From NCBI GenBank assembly GCA_963730395.1, contig CAVSSK010000012.1, positions 193,038 through 257,037 of the forward strand: a stretch of 64,000 nt of DNA, read 5' to 3'. Position numbers and translations under genes: made by a program. The notes beneath the pieces are model-generated. The model made no database searches and was not told the origin of the DNA. It was given only the letters and a program-made list of their open reading frames with translations. This document shows positions 29,532 through 38,241 of the stretch, one piece after another (positions within the stretch are counted from its first letter, which is position 1; each line of letters opens with the position of its first letter). This DNA comes from Bog-473 sp963730395. Lineage in GTDB: Bacteria > Actinomycetota > Acidimicrobiia > Acidimicrobiales > RAAP-2.

Positions 29532-30482
29532 CTAGCCGGCGCCGTGGAAGGCGTGCTTGATGGGACCCACGATCGGTCCCAGGACGACGATCATGATCGC
29601 CGGCAGGAAGCACAGCGCGAGCGGGAAGAGGATCTTCACCGGCACCTTGGCCGCCTTCTCACGGGCACGCTGGCGGCGCTTGTCGCGCATCTCGTCGGCT
29701 TGTGCCTGCAGGACGCGTCCGATCGGCAAGCCCAGCGCGTCCGCCTGTGAGAGGACGACCGAGAACGTGACGAGGTCGTCGATGTCGGTCCGCAGCTTCA
29801 TGTTCTCCAACGCGTCATGACGCGAGAGCCCCAGCTCCATCTCACGCAGCGTGAGACGCAACTCGTGACAGACCGGCGACTCGAAGCGCGCGCACGACAC
29901 CTGCATGGCCTGCTCCAGGCCGAGGCCGGCGGCCACCGAGATCGTCATGAGGTCGAGTAGGTCGGGCAGGTCGTTGGTGACCTGTTCGCGCCGCGCCTTG
30001 ATGCGGTGGCGTAGCCACCAGCTGGGCGCGAGGCCGCCGAGCATGGGCAGGATGAACAACATCCCCAGCCCCATCTTGACGCTCACGATGCCGCTGACCA
30101 GCGAGACCAGGCCGATGCCGATGCCGAGCATGACCGAGCCGACCTGCACCGCCACGAACTCCTCGGCACGCACAGATCCCGTGAGGCCGGCCTTGAGCAG
30201 ATCGGCATGCACCCGGTCGATGTCGCTCGAGGGGTAGAGGCGCGACAGGCTGTGCCGCAGGCCGCCCACAACGGGGCCGAAGATCCGGCTGACCAGTGGC
30301 GTCTGCACGCGCTCGATCACCGGAACGGCAGACGCGTAGACCTCCGCCTCCGCTCCGAGCGAGCGGATGAAGTCGAGTCTGTTCTGGGTCTTGTGGGAGC
30401 GCCAGGCTGCGACGCCGACACCCACCAGGCCGATCGCCATCAGGGTGATGCCCACCAGCGGAACGAAGTATGCCGCGTTCAT
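29532..30482 (-). CDS. tadC: Flp pilus membrane platform protein TadC
   Basis: A type II secretion F-domain protein of 316 residues that pairs with TadB as the inner-membrane platform for the pilus ATPase. An N-terminal helix (YFVPLVGITLMAIGLVGVGV) is followed by ARREQVTNDLPDLLDLMTIS and VAAGLGLEQAMQVSCARFE, the T2SSF motif, and C-terminal helices around LALCFLPAIMIVVLGPIVG. ATG 30482 is chosen since the longer frame overlaps tadB. It follows tadB by 20 bp. Confidence 0.9.
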   Translation of the reverse strand: MNAAYFVPLVGITLMAIGLVGVGVAAWRSHKTQNRLDFIRSLGAEAEVYASAVPVIERVQTPLVSRIFGPVVGGLRHSLSRLYPSSDIDRVHADLLKAGLTGSVRAEEFVAVQVGSVMLGIGIGLVSLVSGIVSVKMGLGMLFILPMLGGLAPSWWLRHRIKARREQVTNDLPDLLDLMTISVAAGLGLEQAMQVSCARFESPVCHELRLTLREMELGLSRHDALENMKLRTDIDDLVTFSVVLSQADALGLPIGRVLQAQADEMRDKRRQRAREKAAKVPVKILFPLALCFLPAIMIVVLGPIVGPIKHAFHGAG

Positions 30483-30502
30483 GTGACCGATCCCCTCCCC
30501 AC

Positions 30503-31504
30503 TCAGATCTTGATGTTGACCATGCGTCGCACGATCCAGAAACCCAGGCCCATCAGACCCGCCGTGCCGATGAGCACGATCAGTCCGACGCCGTGCAGCA
30601 TCGGCTGGAGGTAGCCGGGGTCCTTCATCTCCAGTGCAACCACGAGGAAGATCGGAATGGCGAAGAGCACATAGCCCGACATGCGGCCCTCGGCCGAGAG
30701 CGTCTGGACCTCCCGTCGCACTTCCTGTCTGGTTCGCATGAAGTCCGCCAACGTGTGCAGGATGGGCGCCAGCCGGCCACCGGTGGACTGCTGAATCCGG
30801 ACTGCCTCCACGGCCCACTTCAGGTCCTCGACGCCGGAGCGCTCGGCCATGTTCTCGAGGGCCACGACAAGGTCGGAGCCGACCGCCACCTCGGCCATGA
30901 CCCGGTCGAGCTCGTCCGACAGCGGAGCCTTGGCGTCACGACGGTACATGTCGATGGAGCGCTGGAAGGTCTGGCCACCCTCGACCGACGCCGCCATCAG
31001 TGCCAGCGCGTCCGGCAATTGCTCCTGCATCTGCTTGATCCGCTTGGCGGCCCTGCGCGAGGGCAGGTACCAGGCGACGCCTGCGACCAGGACGATCGCG
31101 ACCAGGGGTGCGAAGATGGAGCCGACCATCACGCCCGCCGCCACGGCCAGCATGAGCGCGATCGCCCCACTGATGACGATGTACTCGCCCGAGCGCAGCG
31201 GGATGGCCGCCCTCTCGAGGCGCTGTTCGAGCGCGCCCGTGGTGTCGATGCGCCCGAAGACGCCGGAGATCCGGACCGTCAGCGCGGAGAGCTCACCATG
31301 CTCGGGTGACTCGCTCACGACCTCGACGGGCACCTGGGCCGTACCCATGGTGTCGTCGAGGATCTGGGCCAGCGTGCGCTGCTTCGTGCGCACCCGCATG
31401 ATGGCGGCGACGACAGCCAGGGCGAGACCACCACCGACGAGGACCGCCGCGACGAACGCCTCGGCCTGCGAGCTCTGGAGCGCGCCGAGCATGGCCCCGT
31501 TCAC
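30503..31504 (-). CDS. tadB: Flp pilus membrane platform protein TadB
   Basis: A 333-residue T2SSF-domain protein. N-terminal helix FVAAVLVGGGLALAVVAAIM, then the platform motif MQEQLPDALALMAASVEGGQ, WAVEAVRIQQSTGGRLAPIL and terminal helices VLFAIPIFLVVALEM and LIVLIGTAGLMGLGFWIVR. GTG 31504 overlaps the tadA stop as GTGA; an in-frame ATG at 31492 is an alternative. The order tadA-tadB-tadC is the canonical one. Confidence 0.91.
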   Translation of the reverse strand: MNGAMLGALQSSQAEAFVAAVLVGGGLALAVVAAIMRVRTKQRTLAQILDDTMGTAQVPVEVVSESPEHGELSALTVRISGVFGRIDTTGALEQRLERAAIPLRSGEYIVISGAIALMLAVAAGVMVGSIFAPLVAIVLVAGVAWYLPSRRAAKRIKQMQEQLPDALALMAASVEGGQTFQRSIDMYRRDAKAPLSDELDRVMAEVAVGSDLVVALENMAERSGVEDLKWAVEAVRIQQSTGGRLAPILHTLADFMRTRQEVRREVQTLSAEGRMSGYVLFAIPIFLVVALEMKDPGYLQPMLHGVGLIVLIGTAGLMGLGFWIVRRMVNIKI

Positions 31505-33111
31505 TTCCCCGCCTCGCGCCGGCGCGCCAGTATCTCGTAGAGCTCCTCCGAGGGCGGCTCCACGACTCGGCCGGGCCGGGCCGGCCGGTGGTGCCGGCCG
31601 CTCTCCCTGCGCGCCGAGCCGAGGAGCGCCTCGGAGTCGTTGCGGAAGATGTGGGGAGGCACCTCGACCCCGGCGAGCGACAGCTCGTCCAGGATCTTGG
31701 GCCGCAGGCCGGTCGGGACCAGGCGCCCCATTCCCTGTGCCGTGTCCACCCGGTGGAAGATGTCCTGGAGCAGGACCGTGTCGCCCTCCATGCCCTGGAT
31801 CTCGGTGATCGAGTGCACGACGCGGGGGCCCTCCGCGGTCCGTTGGAGCTGGACCAGGCAACCGATCGCCATGACGATCTGCTCCCGGATGGCACGCTGG
31901 GGCAATTCGACGCCGCCCATCATGACCATGGTCTCCAGGCGGCCGAGCAGCTCGCGCGGGGTGTTCGCGTGAACGGTGGTCATCGACCCCGCGTGACCGG
32001 TGTTCATGGCCTGAAGCATGTCGAGGGTCTCCGAGCCACGACACTCACCGACGATGATGCGGTCGGGCCGCATACGCAGCGAGTTGCGAACGAGGTCGCG
32101 GATGCGGACCTCGCCGGTCCCCTCCGCGTTCGACGGACGGGTCTCCAAGGTGACGACGTGGGCCCCCTGGATCTGGAGCTCGGCCGACTCCTCAATGGTG
32201 ATGAGGCGCTCCCCGTCGGGGATGAAGTTCGACAGGACGTTCAGCATCGTGGTCTTGCCGGTGCCCGTTCCGCCCACCACGATCAAGCTGATCTTGCCCC
32301 GCACCAGCGCCTCGAGGAAGACGGCCGAGTCCATGGAGAGCGAACCGAGGTTGATCAGGTCCTGCATGACCAGGGCGCGCTCGGGGAACTTTCGGATGGT
32401 GAGCACGGGGCCACGCAGGGCAAGTGGCGGCACGATGGCGTTAATCCGGGATCCGTCGGCCAGGCGGGCGTCCACCATCGGCGAGGACTCGTCGACCCGG
32501 CGGCCGACGCCGTGCACCATGCGGTCGATGATGCGTCGGTACTGGTGCGCAGAGGTGAAGACGATGTCGCTGCGCTCGATCCTGCCCTTCCGCTCGATCC
32601 AGATCTCGTCGTAGGCGTTGCACATGATCTCGGTGATGCTGTTGTCGGACAGCAGCGCCTCGAGCGGCCCGTAACCAAGTGAGTCCTCGAGCATCTCCTC
32701 CACGAAGCGCTGCCGCTCAATGGGCGAGATCCCGATGTCCTCGCGCTCGAGGATCTCGTTCACGGTGGAGCGGACCTTCTCGCGCAGCTCGTCGGGTGAC
32801 AGGTCGGCCGCCGTCGGCGCGATCTCCGCCAGGACCTTGGCCTGGACCTTCTGCTTGGACACCTTCCAGGCGTCGTCGAGGGCGGCCCGGTCCGAGGCCC
32901 GCCGCAGTGGGTGCTTCCCGGGTGGGGCGCTCCCGCCGGGCGCTCGCCTGTCTCCCATAAGGCCGCCGCGCTTCTCTCCATTCCCGGCGGCCCCCCCAGC
33001 CCCCGCGGCGACCGGCCCTCCGGGGTCGCTGGCCCGCCGGTTCCGAGATGGCGTCTCCTCCGGGGGCGCGGACGACTCGTCGGCTGCTGCAAGCTTCTCG
33101 GACAGGTTCAT
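31501..33111 (-). CDS. tadA: Flp pilus assembly ATPase TadA/CpaF
   Basis: The hexameric ATPase that powers Flp pilus assembly; 536 residues. A disordered, Pro/Gly-rich N-terminus of about 75 residues precedes the domain. Walker A is VVGGTGTGKTTMLN near residue 275, the Asp-box region is RLITIEESAELQIQ, Walker B/His-box is RPDRIIVGECRGSETLDML and TGHAGSMTTVHANTPRE follows. It is cytoplasmic and acts on TadB/TadC. It starts 5 bp after the tadZ stop. Confidence 0.95.
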   Translation of the reverse strand: MNLSEKLAAADESSAPPEETPSRNRRASDPGGPVAAGAGGAAGNGEKRGGLMGDRRAPGGSAPPGKHPLRRASDRAALDDAWKVSKQKVQAKVLAEIAPTAADLSPDELREKVRSTVNEILEREDIGISPIERQRFVEEMLEDSLGYGPLEALLSDNSITEIMCNAYDEIWIERKGRIERSDIVFTSAHQYRRIIDRMVHGVGRRVDESSPMVDARLADGSRINAIVPPLALRGPVLTIRKFPERALVMQDLINLGSLSMDSAVFLEALVRGKISLIVVGGTGTGKTTMLNVLSNFIPDGERLITIEESAELQIQGAHVVTLETRPSNAEGTGEVRIRDLVRNSLRMRPDRIIVGECRGSETLDMLQAMNTGHAGSMTTVHANTPRELLGRLETMVMMGGVELPQRAIREQIVMAIGCLVQLQRTAEGPRVVHSITEIQGMEGDTVLLQDIFHRVDTAQGMGRLVPTGLRPKILDELSLAGVEVPPHIFRNDSEALLGSARRESGRHHRPARPGRVVEPPSEELYEILARRREAGK

Positions 33112-33116
33112 GGCGA

Positions 33117-34406
33117 TCAGGCCCTCTCGAGCTCAGGCACCTTGCTGGTGCGACCCTTTCTCCTCAGCTTCCAGAAACCCTTCGACTGGCCGATCTCGGC
33201 GTTGTGCGCGCTCGTCCCGAGGACAGGCGTCACCTCGCCGCCCAGGAACTGGTGCATGCCTCCCGCCAGCTTCTTGCCGATGTCGGAGCTGGCCGCCGAG
33301 ACCAGCGCCGGCTTGCCCTTGTTGATCGACTTCATGACCTCTCTCGAGTACGGCAGCACCGAGATGATCTTGTTCTCGAGCACCTCCTGCACGTCGCTGA
33401 TGTCGATGCCGATGTCGTCCTCCACCTTGTTGAGCACGACCCCGATGGTCTCGCTGTTGATGCGAAGCTTCTCCAGGGTGCTCAGGAACACGCGCATGTT
33501 CCTGATTGACGGCAGGTCCAGCGTGACCATGCACAGCACGTGCGTGGAGTGGTCGAAGGCGGCCAGGACGATCTCGGACAGCTGGGCCGGGGTGTCGACG
33601 ACGATGTAGTCGAAGTGCCGGCGCAGCGCGCCCATCACCTTGTAGACGTCCTTGGGCGCGATCATGTCGGCGTCGGCCGGGCTGAAGGGCGCGGCGAGCA
33701 CCGAGAAACCGAGCTCGTGGTCCTCGAGGTACTCCTCGACGTGCTGGTCGAGGTCGTCGTCGTCGACGGGCTCCCGTGAGAGCAGATCGGAGATCGTGAA
33801 GCGCGGTCGGAGGTGCAGCGCAGTGGAGACCTCGCCGAACTGCAGGTCCAGGTCGACCAGGCACACCCGCTGCCCCGTCTGGGCCGCCAGGTAACAGGCC
33901 AGATTGGTGGCGTAGAACGTCTTGCCGCAGCCACCACTGGACGACGCCACGGTGAAGACCTCGGCGAACTGCGGACGGTCGACCACGACGCCCTGCGCCA
34001 CAACGGGCAGCGTCGGGGCTTCGCTCGCCTCCGAGAGGTCGGCGATGTCGAAGGCGCGCTTCAGCGCGGTGGCGAGCTGGCGCTTGCTGGTCGGGTACTC
34101 GACCAGGTCCACCGCCCCGGTCCGCACGATGTCGCCCAGGTTGGCCTTCGGCTTGGGCCCGAGGGCCAGGACGACGGCCGGCACGGCGGCAGCGGCCCTC
34201 AGGCTGGCCAGTCGGGACATGCCGGCATGGCTGTCGAAGACCGGCCCCGCCACCAAGACGTCAAAGGGGCCCTCCTCGCGCACCTCGTCGATCACGTCGG
34301 TGACGTTGGTGCTGGTGACGACCTCATAGCCGGGGCCGAGCGACGCGTGGATGGCGCGGCTCAGGGCGGGCGACCGGCTGATGACGAGAATCCGTCGGGA
34401 GATCAT
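33117..34406 (-). CDS. cpaE: Pilus-localising MinD/ParA-like protein TadZ/CpaE
   Basis: A 429-residue protein. Residues 1-120 form an atypical receiver-like domain (RRILVISRSPALSRAIHASL, then LVAGPVFDSHAGMSRLASL). The ATPase domain has a deviant Walker A, VASSSGGCGKTFYATNLACY, then CLVDLDLQFGEVSTALHL and YIVVDTPAQLSEIV. TadZ places the Tad machine in the cell. ATG 34406 overlaps the cpaB stop as ATGA. The usual KGG start of the Walker loop is replaced by SSGG, still keeping the GKT lysine. Confidence 0.9.
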   Translation of the reverse strand: MISRRILVISRSPALSRAIHASLGPGYEVVTSTNVTDVIDEVREEGPFDVLVAGPVFDSHAGMSRLASLRAAAAVPAVVLALGPKPKANLGDIVRTGAVDLVEYPTSKRQLATALKRAFDIADLSEASEAPTLPVVAQGVVVDRPQFAEVFTVASSSGGCGKTFYATNLACYLAAQTGQRVCLVDLDLQFGEVSTALHLRPRFTISDLLSREPVDDDDLDQHVEEYLEDHELGFSVLAAPFSPADADMIAPKDVYKVMGALRRHFDYIVVDTPAQLSEIVLAAFDHSTHVLCMVTLDLPSIRNMRVFLSTLEKLRINSETIGVVLNKVEDDIGIDISDVQEVLENKIISVLPYSREVMKSINKGKPALVSAASSDIGKKLAGGMHQFLGGEVTPVLGTSAHNAEIGQSKGFWKLRRKGRTSKVPELERA

Positions 34407-35179
34407 GGAGCGCTCGCCGTCTGGTCCGTGCCGATGCACTGTCCCAGTGGCGGGGGCGACGTGTCCTTCTGGGTCTGGACGACCGAGAGGGCCTCGTTCT
34501 GAGCGAGGAACTCGACCGACCTGGCCTGGCTCGGACTCACGGCAAGGAGCAGCGTCTCGTTGGCCGGGATGGTGCGGCCCGACGTCGTCGGGTGGCCGGC
34601 GTAGGACGGGACGGTGCTCTCGACATCGAGAACCTCGATGTTGTTCATCGCCAGCTCGGTGCACGGCAGAGGCAGCGTCGCAGCGCCCGCAGCGGCATTG
34701 GACGCCGTCGATACCTTCGTGATGTTGGCGTACACGTCGACCCGGCTGCCGGGCTGGAGGTAGCCGGCCAGTCCGGCCGTCCCACTGACCGTTATCGTCA
34801 CACCGTCCAGCCCGGTCGGCAACGAGATCGAGGACGTGCTGGCAGTGAGGTACGTGGAGCTGATGGCGTGGCCCTTGGTCACAGACTGCGTCAAGACCTC
34901 GTCGGTCAAACCGGAGAGCGAGCCCAAGTCGGTCGGGGAATAGGCCCTGGTCGGAATGAGCTCGATGGAGACCATTCCGCTGGACACCATGGCCTGTCCG
35001 GTGGTCCCGGCCGGGATGTCGGTCTTGGCGACGACCGCAGTCGTGCTCACCGGTGCCTGAACGTTCGCACCGGCTCCGGCGTGCTTGCTTGCGCCCTCGA
35101 CACTCGCGTACGCGATGGCGCTGCCGGCGATGAACAGGATCACCCCGATCATCACCAAGATCATCGTCTGCCTCTTCAC
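34403..35179 (-). CDS. cpaB: Flp pilus assembly protein CpaB/RcpC
   Basis: A 258-residue protein with one N-terminal helix (MILVMIGVILFIAGSAIAYA) and a SAF domain (TTAVVAKTDIPAGTTGQAMV through TKGHAISSTYL), then the RcpC beta-rich part GYLQPGSRVDVYANITK. In Gram-negative systems it works near the secretin; no secretin exists here, as expected for a monoderm. GTG 35179 is the first gene of the cpaB-cpaE-tadA-tadB-tadC operon, preceded by the pilus motif at 35286-35303. Confidence 0.88.
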   Translation of the reverse strand: MKRQTMILVMIGVILFIAGSAIAYASVEGASKHAGAGANVQAPVSTTAVVAKTDIPAGTTGQAMVSSGMVSIELIPTRAYSPTDLGSLSGLTDEVLTQSVTKGHAISSTYLTASTSSISLPTGLDGVTITVSGTAGLAGYLQPGSRVDVYANITKVSTASNAAAGAATLPLPCTELAMNNIEVLDVESTVPSYAGHPTTSGRTIPANETLLLAVSPSQARSVEFLAQNEALSVVQTQKDTSPPPLGQCIGTDQTASAP

Positions 35180-35285
35180 AGAGCCTTCCCCCTCTTCTCA
35201 ACCCACCGACAAACATGTGGCGACTCCGTCACGCGTTCGCCTGCCGTTGGCTCCCGTTGAGGGTACGACGGGAGTGGCGCAACGT

Positions 35286-35303
35286 ACATAGGTCCTTTTG
35301 ACC
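35286..35303 (-). promoter_or_regulatory. Pilus regulon motif upstream of cpaB
   Basis: Read toward cpaB it is GGTCAAAAGGACCTATGT, ending 107 bp before the start codon. The GGTC-N5-GACC dyad is complete here. It shares the 290-bp divergent region with the tadE-side motif. Confidence 0.6.
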
Positions 35304-35340
35304 ATTCTCAGCGGAAGCGTCCCAGGTAGAGGGCACAAAT

Positions 35341-35358
35341 GGTCCATATGTCCTATGT
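35341..35358 (+). promoter_or_regulatory. Pilus regulon motif upstream of the TadE-like gene
   Basis: Read toward tadE it is GGTCCATATGTCCTATGT, ending 112 bp before the TTG start. It faces away from the cpaB-side copy 37 bp to the left, so each divergent operon has its own oriented site. Confidence 0.6.
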
Positions 35359-35469
35359 ACCGACGCGGGACGTCGGCCCAGAATCAAGTCGGACACATCA
35401 CGCGACGACCAATTGCAATGGGCCTGTGCCAATTGGTGCCGCCGTTCGAGCATCAGAGGAGGGGCCACG

Positions 35470-35943
35470 TTGGGAACGCGCACGTGGAGTATTCCAAAGA
35501 GACTGAGGCGGCGGCACGACGAGCGCGGGGCGGAGATGGTCGAATTCGCCTTCGTCGTCGTCCTTCTGATCGCCCTGCTGTACGGCATCATCTCGTACGG
35601 CCTCATCCTCTCGGCGCAGTCCACCGTCACCCAAGCCGCCGCCGATGGTGCCCGGGCGGGCATCGTGGCGTCGACGACCGCCATCGCCACGGCCGAGGCC
35701 CAAGCCGGGACAGACGTCGGATGGATGAACAAGGGAACCTGCGGGACTTCCGGCACCACGATCACCTGCGTCGCGACGGAAGCACCCTGCGCCTCCAACG
35801 TCAACAACCAGTGCCTGACGGTGACCGTGACCTACAACTACAACTCCAATCCACTCTTCCCGGAGCTGCCGGGAATGGGCGTCGTCACGCCCTCGACAAT
35901 TTCGTCGACCGACGTCCTCCAGATCTCCAACCCGAGCTCGTAG
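35470..35943 (+). CDS. TadE-like pseudopilin, TTG start
   Basis: A 157-residue minor pilin. The conserved N-terminal segment RRRHDERGAEMVEFAFVVVL followed by a hydrophobic stalk is the TadE-like signature with the prepilin-type Glu. Cys residues later (GTCGTSGTTITC, APCASNVNNQC) suggest disulfides in the exported domain. TTG 35470 is chosen because an unusually strong GAGGAGGGG ribosome site sits 6 bases upstream; an ATG at 35413 is in frame but lacks one. It heads a plus-strand operon with the TadG-like and peptidase genes. Confidence 0.82.
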   Translation: MGTRTWSIPKRLRRRHDERGAEMVEFAFVVVLLIALLYGIISYGLILSAQSTVTQAAADGARAGIVASTTAIATAEAQAGTDVGWMNKGTCGTSGTTITCVATEAPCASNVNNQCLTVTVTYNYNSNPLFPELPGMGVVTPSTISSTDVLQISNPSS

Positions 35944-35946
35944 CCG

Positions 35947-37527
35947 ATGCGAATCCGACAACTGATTCGCTTTCTCTCCGTCCGCCGTCGCGACGAACGC
36001 GGTGCGACGTTCGTACTCACGGCCGTCTGCATGGTTGCCCTCTTGTGGGGTGGGGCCATGGGAGTTGACGTGGGGTTCTCGGTCGACGGGAGCCGGGCGG
36101 CGCAGGCGATGGCCGACACCGGTGCGCTCGATCTGGCCCGCTACGTCAACGTGGCCGACGGCTACACCACGCTGACAGGCAGCCAGACCTACATGGCGGG
36201 AAAGCTCACCAACGTCTTGGCGGACAACAGCGGGAGCAGTGCCACCTTGACGGAGACGCCGTGCGTCTGGTCCGGCGGGACGTGCACCGTCCCGACCGGG
36301 GTGAACGCCGGCTGTTACGCCCAGGTCCCCGTGTTGCACGCACCCTGTACCGGCGTGATCGTCACGGCCACGCAGAACGTGCCACAGATATTCTTCGGCG
36401 GCAGCAATTCCGTGTCTCGCTCCGCCATCGCCGCCGTCACACCCGAGGACGGCTTCTCCATCGGCACGTACCTGGCAACCTTCAATCCGCAGCAGTCGGG
36501 GGTCCTCAACGCCATCTTGAGCACCCTTGGGACCACTGCGACCATCTCCGCCGTCGGGTATCAAGGGCTGGCCAACACCTACGTGACGGTCAACCAGCTG
36601 ATCGCGGCGTCTTCGGGGGTGCTCACCACATCCAACGTCTTGACGACGTCGCTGACCCCGTCCGCATGGTTGACCATCCTCACGACCGCGACGAACTCCC
36701 AGAAAGCGCTCCAGAACTGCGGCGCTTCGCCCGTCCCGTCTCAATGCACCGCGTACACCGCGCTGCAGTCGCTCGACTTCGGCGGTGCGCCCTCGGTCGA
36801 GCTGTGCCAGCTGTTCACGATCGACGCCTCGTCCTGCGGCGGTGGAAGCGTGTCCCAGGCGGGCCTGTCCGCCAACCTCGACGTGCTGCAGTTCCTGACG
36901 ACGGAAGCCGAGTTGGCGAACGGTTCCAACGCCATCAACGTCCAGTCCGCCCTTGGCATCACCGGCGTGACCTCGGCGACATTGAGCCTCGTCGTCGGTC
37001 AGCTGCCACGGGTTGGGTACGGCGCCGTCGGCACGACCGCCTCGACAGCACAGGTGACCGCAGACTTGCAGCTCACCCTCTCCGGCGTCTCCGGCGTGGT
37101 GGACATTCCGCTCACCGCGGCACTGGGCACGTCCACCCTGGCCGCTGTCAACTGCTCCCAGGTGAACAACTCGTTCGGATCGGCCGTCGTGACCGCCAGC
37201 ACGACCGCGGCCACGGCGGGCATCACCCTGAACGGCGTCTCCGCCGGCACGGTGACGATCAGCGCAGTCGGCCTCACGGCGAAGCAGTTCAACTCGACGA
37301 TCGTCCCGCCGACAGCGACGACCCAGGCGGCGATCACCAATCCGGTTCAGATCGGGAGCAGCTCCCCATTGGTCTCCTGGGTCGGCCTGAGCGCCCCGAT
37401 CAGCGGGCTCCCCGCTCTGATGACCGGCGTGCTCGCGCCGGTCCTCCAAGCAGCCGGGGTCACCGTCGGAGGCGCCACCATCGCCGACCTCAATTACAAC
37501 TGCGGCGCGGTCTCCATCGTCAAGTGA
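35947..37527 (+). CDS. TadG-like Flp pilus-associated protein
   Basis: A 526-residue protein with an N-terminal prepilin-like segment (RRRDERGATFVLTAVCMVAL) and helix, followed by SVDGSRAAQAMADTGALDLA, the typical start of the putative TadG-like region. The rest is a long Thr/Ser/Ala-rich extracellular region with repeated low-complexity stretches and paired Cys; no von Willebrand A domain is evident. It starts 3 bp after the TadE-like gene. It probably acts as a minor pilus or anchoring component. Confidence 0.75.
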   Translation: MRIRQLIRFLSVRRRDERGATFVLTAVCMVALLWGGAMGVDVGFSVDGSRAAQAMADTGALDLARYVNVADGYTTLTGSQTYMAGKLTNVLADNSGSSATLTETPCVWSGGTCTVPTGVNAGCYAQVPVLHAPCTGVIVTATQNVPQIFFGGSNSVSRSAIAAVTPEDGFSIGTYLATFNPQQSGVLNAILSTLGTTATISAVGYQGLANTYVTVNQLIAASSGVLTTSNVLTTSLTPSAWLTILTTATNSQKALQNCGASPVPSQCTAYTALQSLDFGGAPSVELCQLFTIDASSCGGGSVSQAGLSANLDVLQFLTTEAELANGSNAINVQSALGITGVTSATLSLVVGQLPRVGYGAVGTTASTAQVTADLQLTLSGVSGVVDIPLTAALGTSTLAAVNCSQVNNSFGSAVVTASTTAATAGITLNGVSAGTVTISAVGLTAKQFNSTIVPPTATTQAAITNPVQIGSSSPLVSWVGLSAPISGLPALMTGVLAPVLQAAGVTVGGATIADLNYNCGAVSIVK

Positions 37528-38216
37528 GCGCACCGATCACGCTCCTCGGAGGCGCCGCGCTCGGCATGGCCCTCGGCTCGCTGCTCCTCCCTCTGACCCG
37601 ACGTGAGCTGGCCGCGTCGGTGACCCGGTCGCACGCGGACCAAGTGTCCGTCGCACCGGCTGATCACGCGCCGCCCCGAGTCACGTGGGGCCACTGGATT
37701 GCGCTCGCCGCCGCCTCGGGCCTGTTGCCGGCCTACGTGCTGCACCGCGTCGGCTGGTCGCTCATCGCCCTGCCACCCCTGCTGCTGCTCGTCGGGCTGG
37801 TCCAGCTCGCCTACTGCGACCTCACCCGCCGACTGCTGCCCAAGACGCTCGTCTACGCTCTGAGCGCGGCGGTGATCGTGAGCGGCATCATCATCGCGGG
37901 CGTCATGCACGAGTGGCAGCGTCTGCTCGTCGCCTCACTCGGAGGGCTCGCATTCTTCGCGCTGTTCTTCGTGATCAACCTCGTGAACCCGCGCTGGATG
38001 GCCTTCGGCGACGTGCGCCTCTCCCTCGTGGTCGGCTTCGGCCTGGCCTGGGTGAGCCCGGTCGCGCTGTTGGAAGGCTTCTTCCTCGCCAACCTGCTGG
38101 CCGCCGTCGTCGGCTTCGGGCTCATCGCGGCACACCGCGCCGACCGCGGGTCCGCGGTGCCGTTCGGCCTCTACCTGGCCCTGGGGGCTGCGCTCGTCCT
38201 CGTGACCTGGAGCTAG
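37524..38216 (+). CDS. Type IV prepilin peptidase (A24 family, TadV/CpaA role)
   Basis: A 230-residue polytopic aspartic protease that cleaves the Flp, TadE and TadG leaders. The two catalytic aspartates are visible in QLAYCDLTRRLLPKTLVYAL and WMAFGDVRLSLVVGFGLAW. It is the C-terminal peptidase half only, lacking the N-methyltransferase cysteine loop, as in TadV-type enzymes. GTG 37524 overlaps the TadG-like stop as GTGA. Confidence 0.88.
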   Translation: MSAPITLLGGAALGMALGSLLLPLTRRELAASVTRSHADQVSVAPADHAPPRVTWGHWIALAAASGLLPAYVLHRVGWSLIALPPLLLLVGLVQLAYCDLTRRLLPKTLVYALSAAVIVSGIIIAGVMHEWQRLLVASLGGLAFFALFFVINLVNPRWMAFGDVRLSLVVGFGLAWVSPVALLEGFFLANLLAAVVGFGLIAAHRADRGSAVPFGLYLALGAALVLVTWS

Positions 38217-38241
38217 GCGACTCGGCTGACAGCGGAACGGC

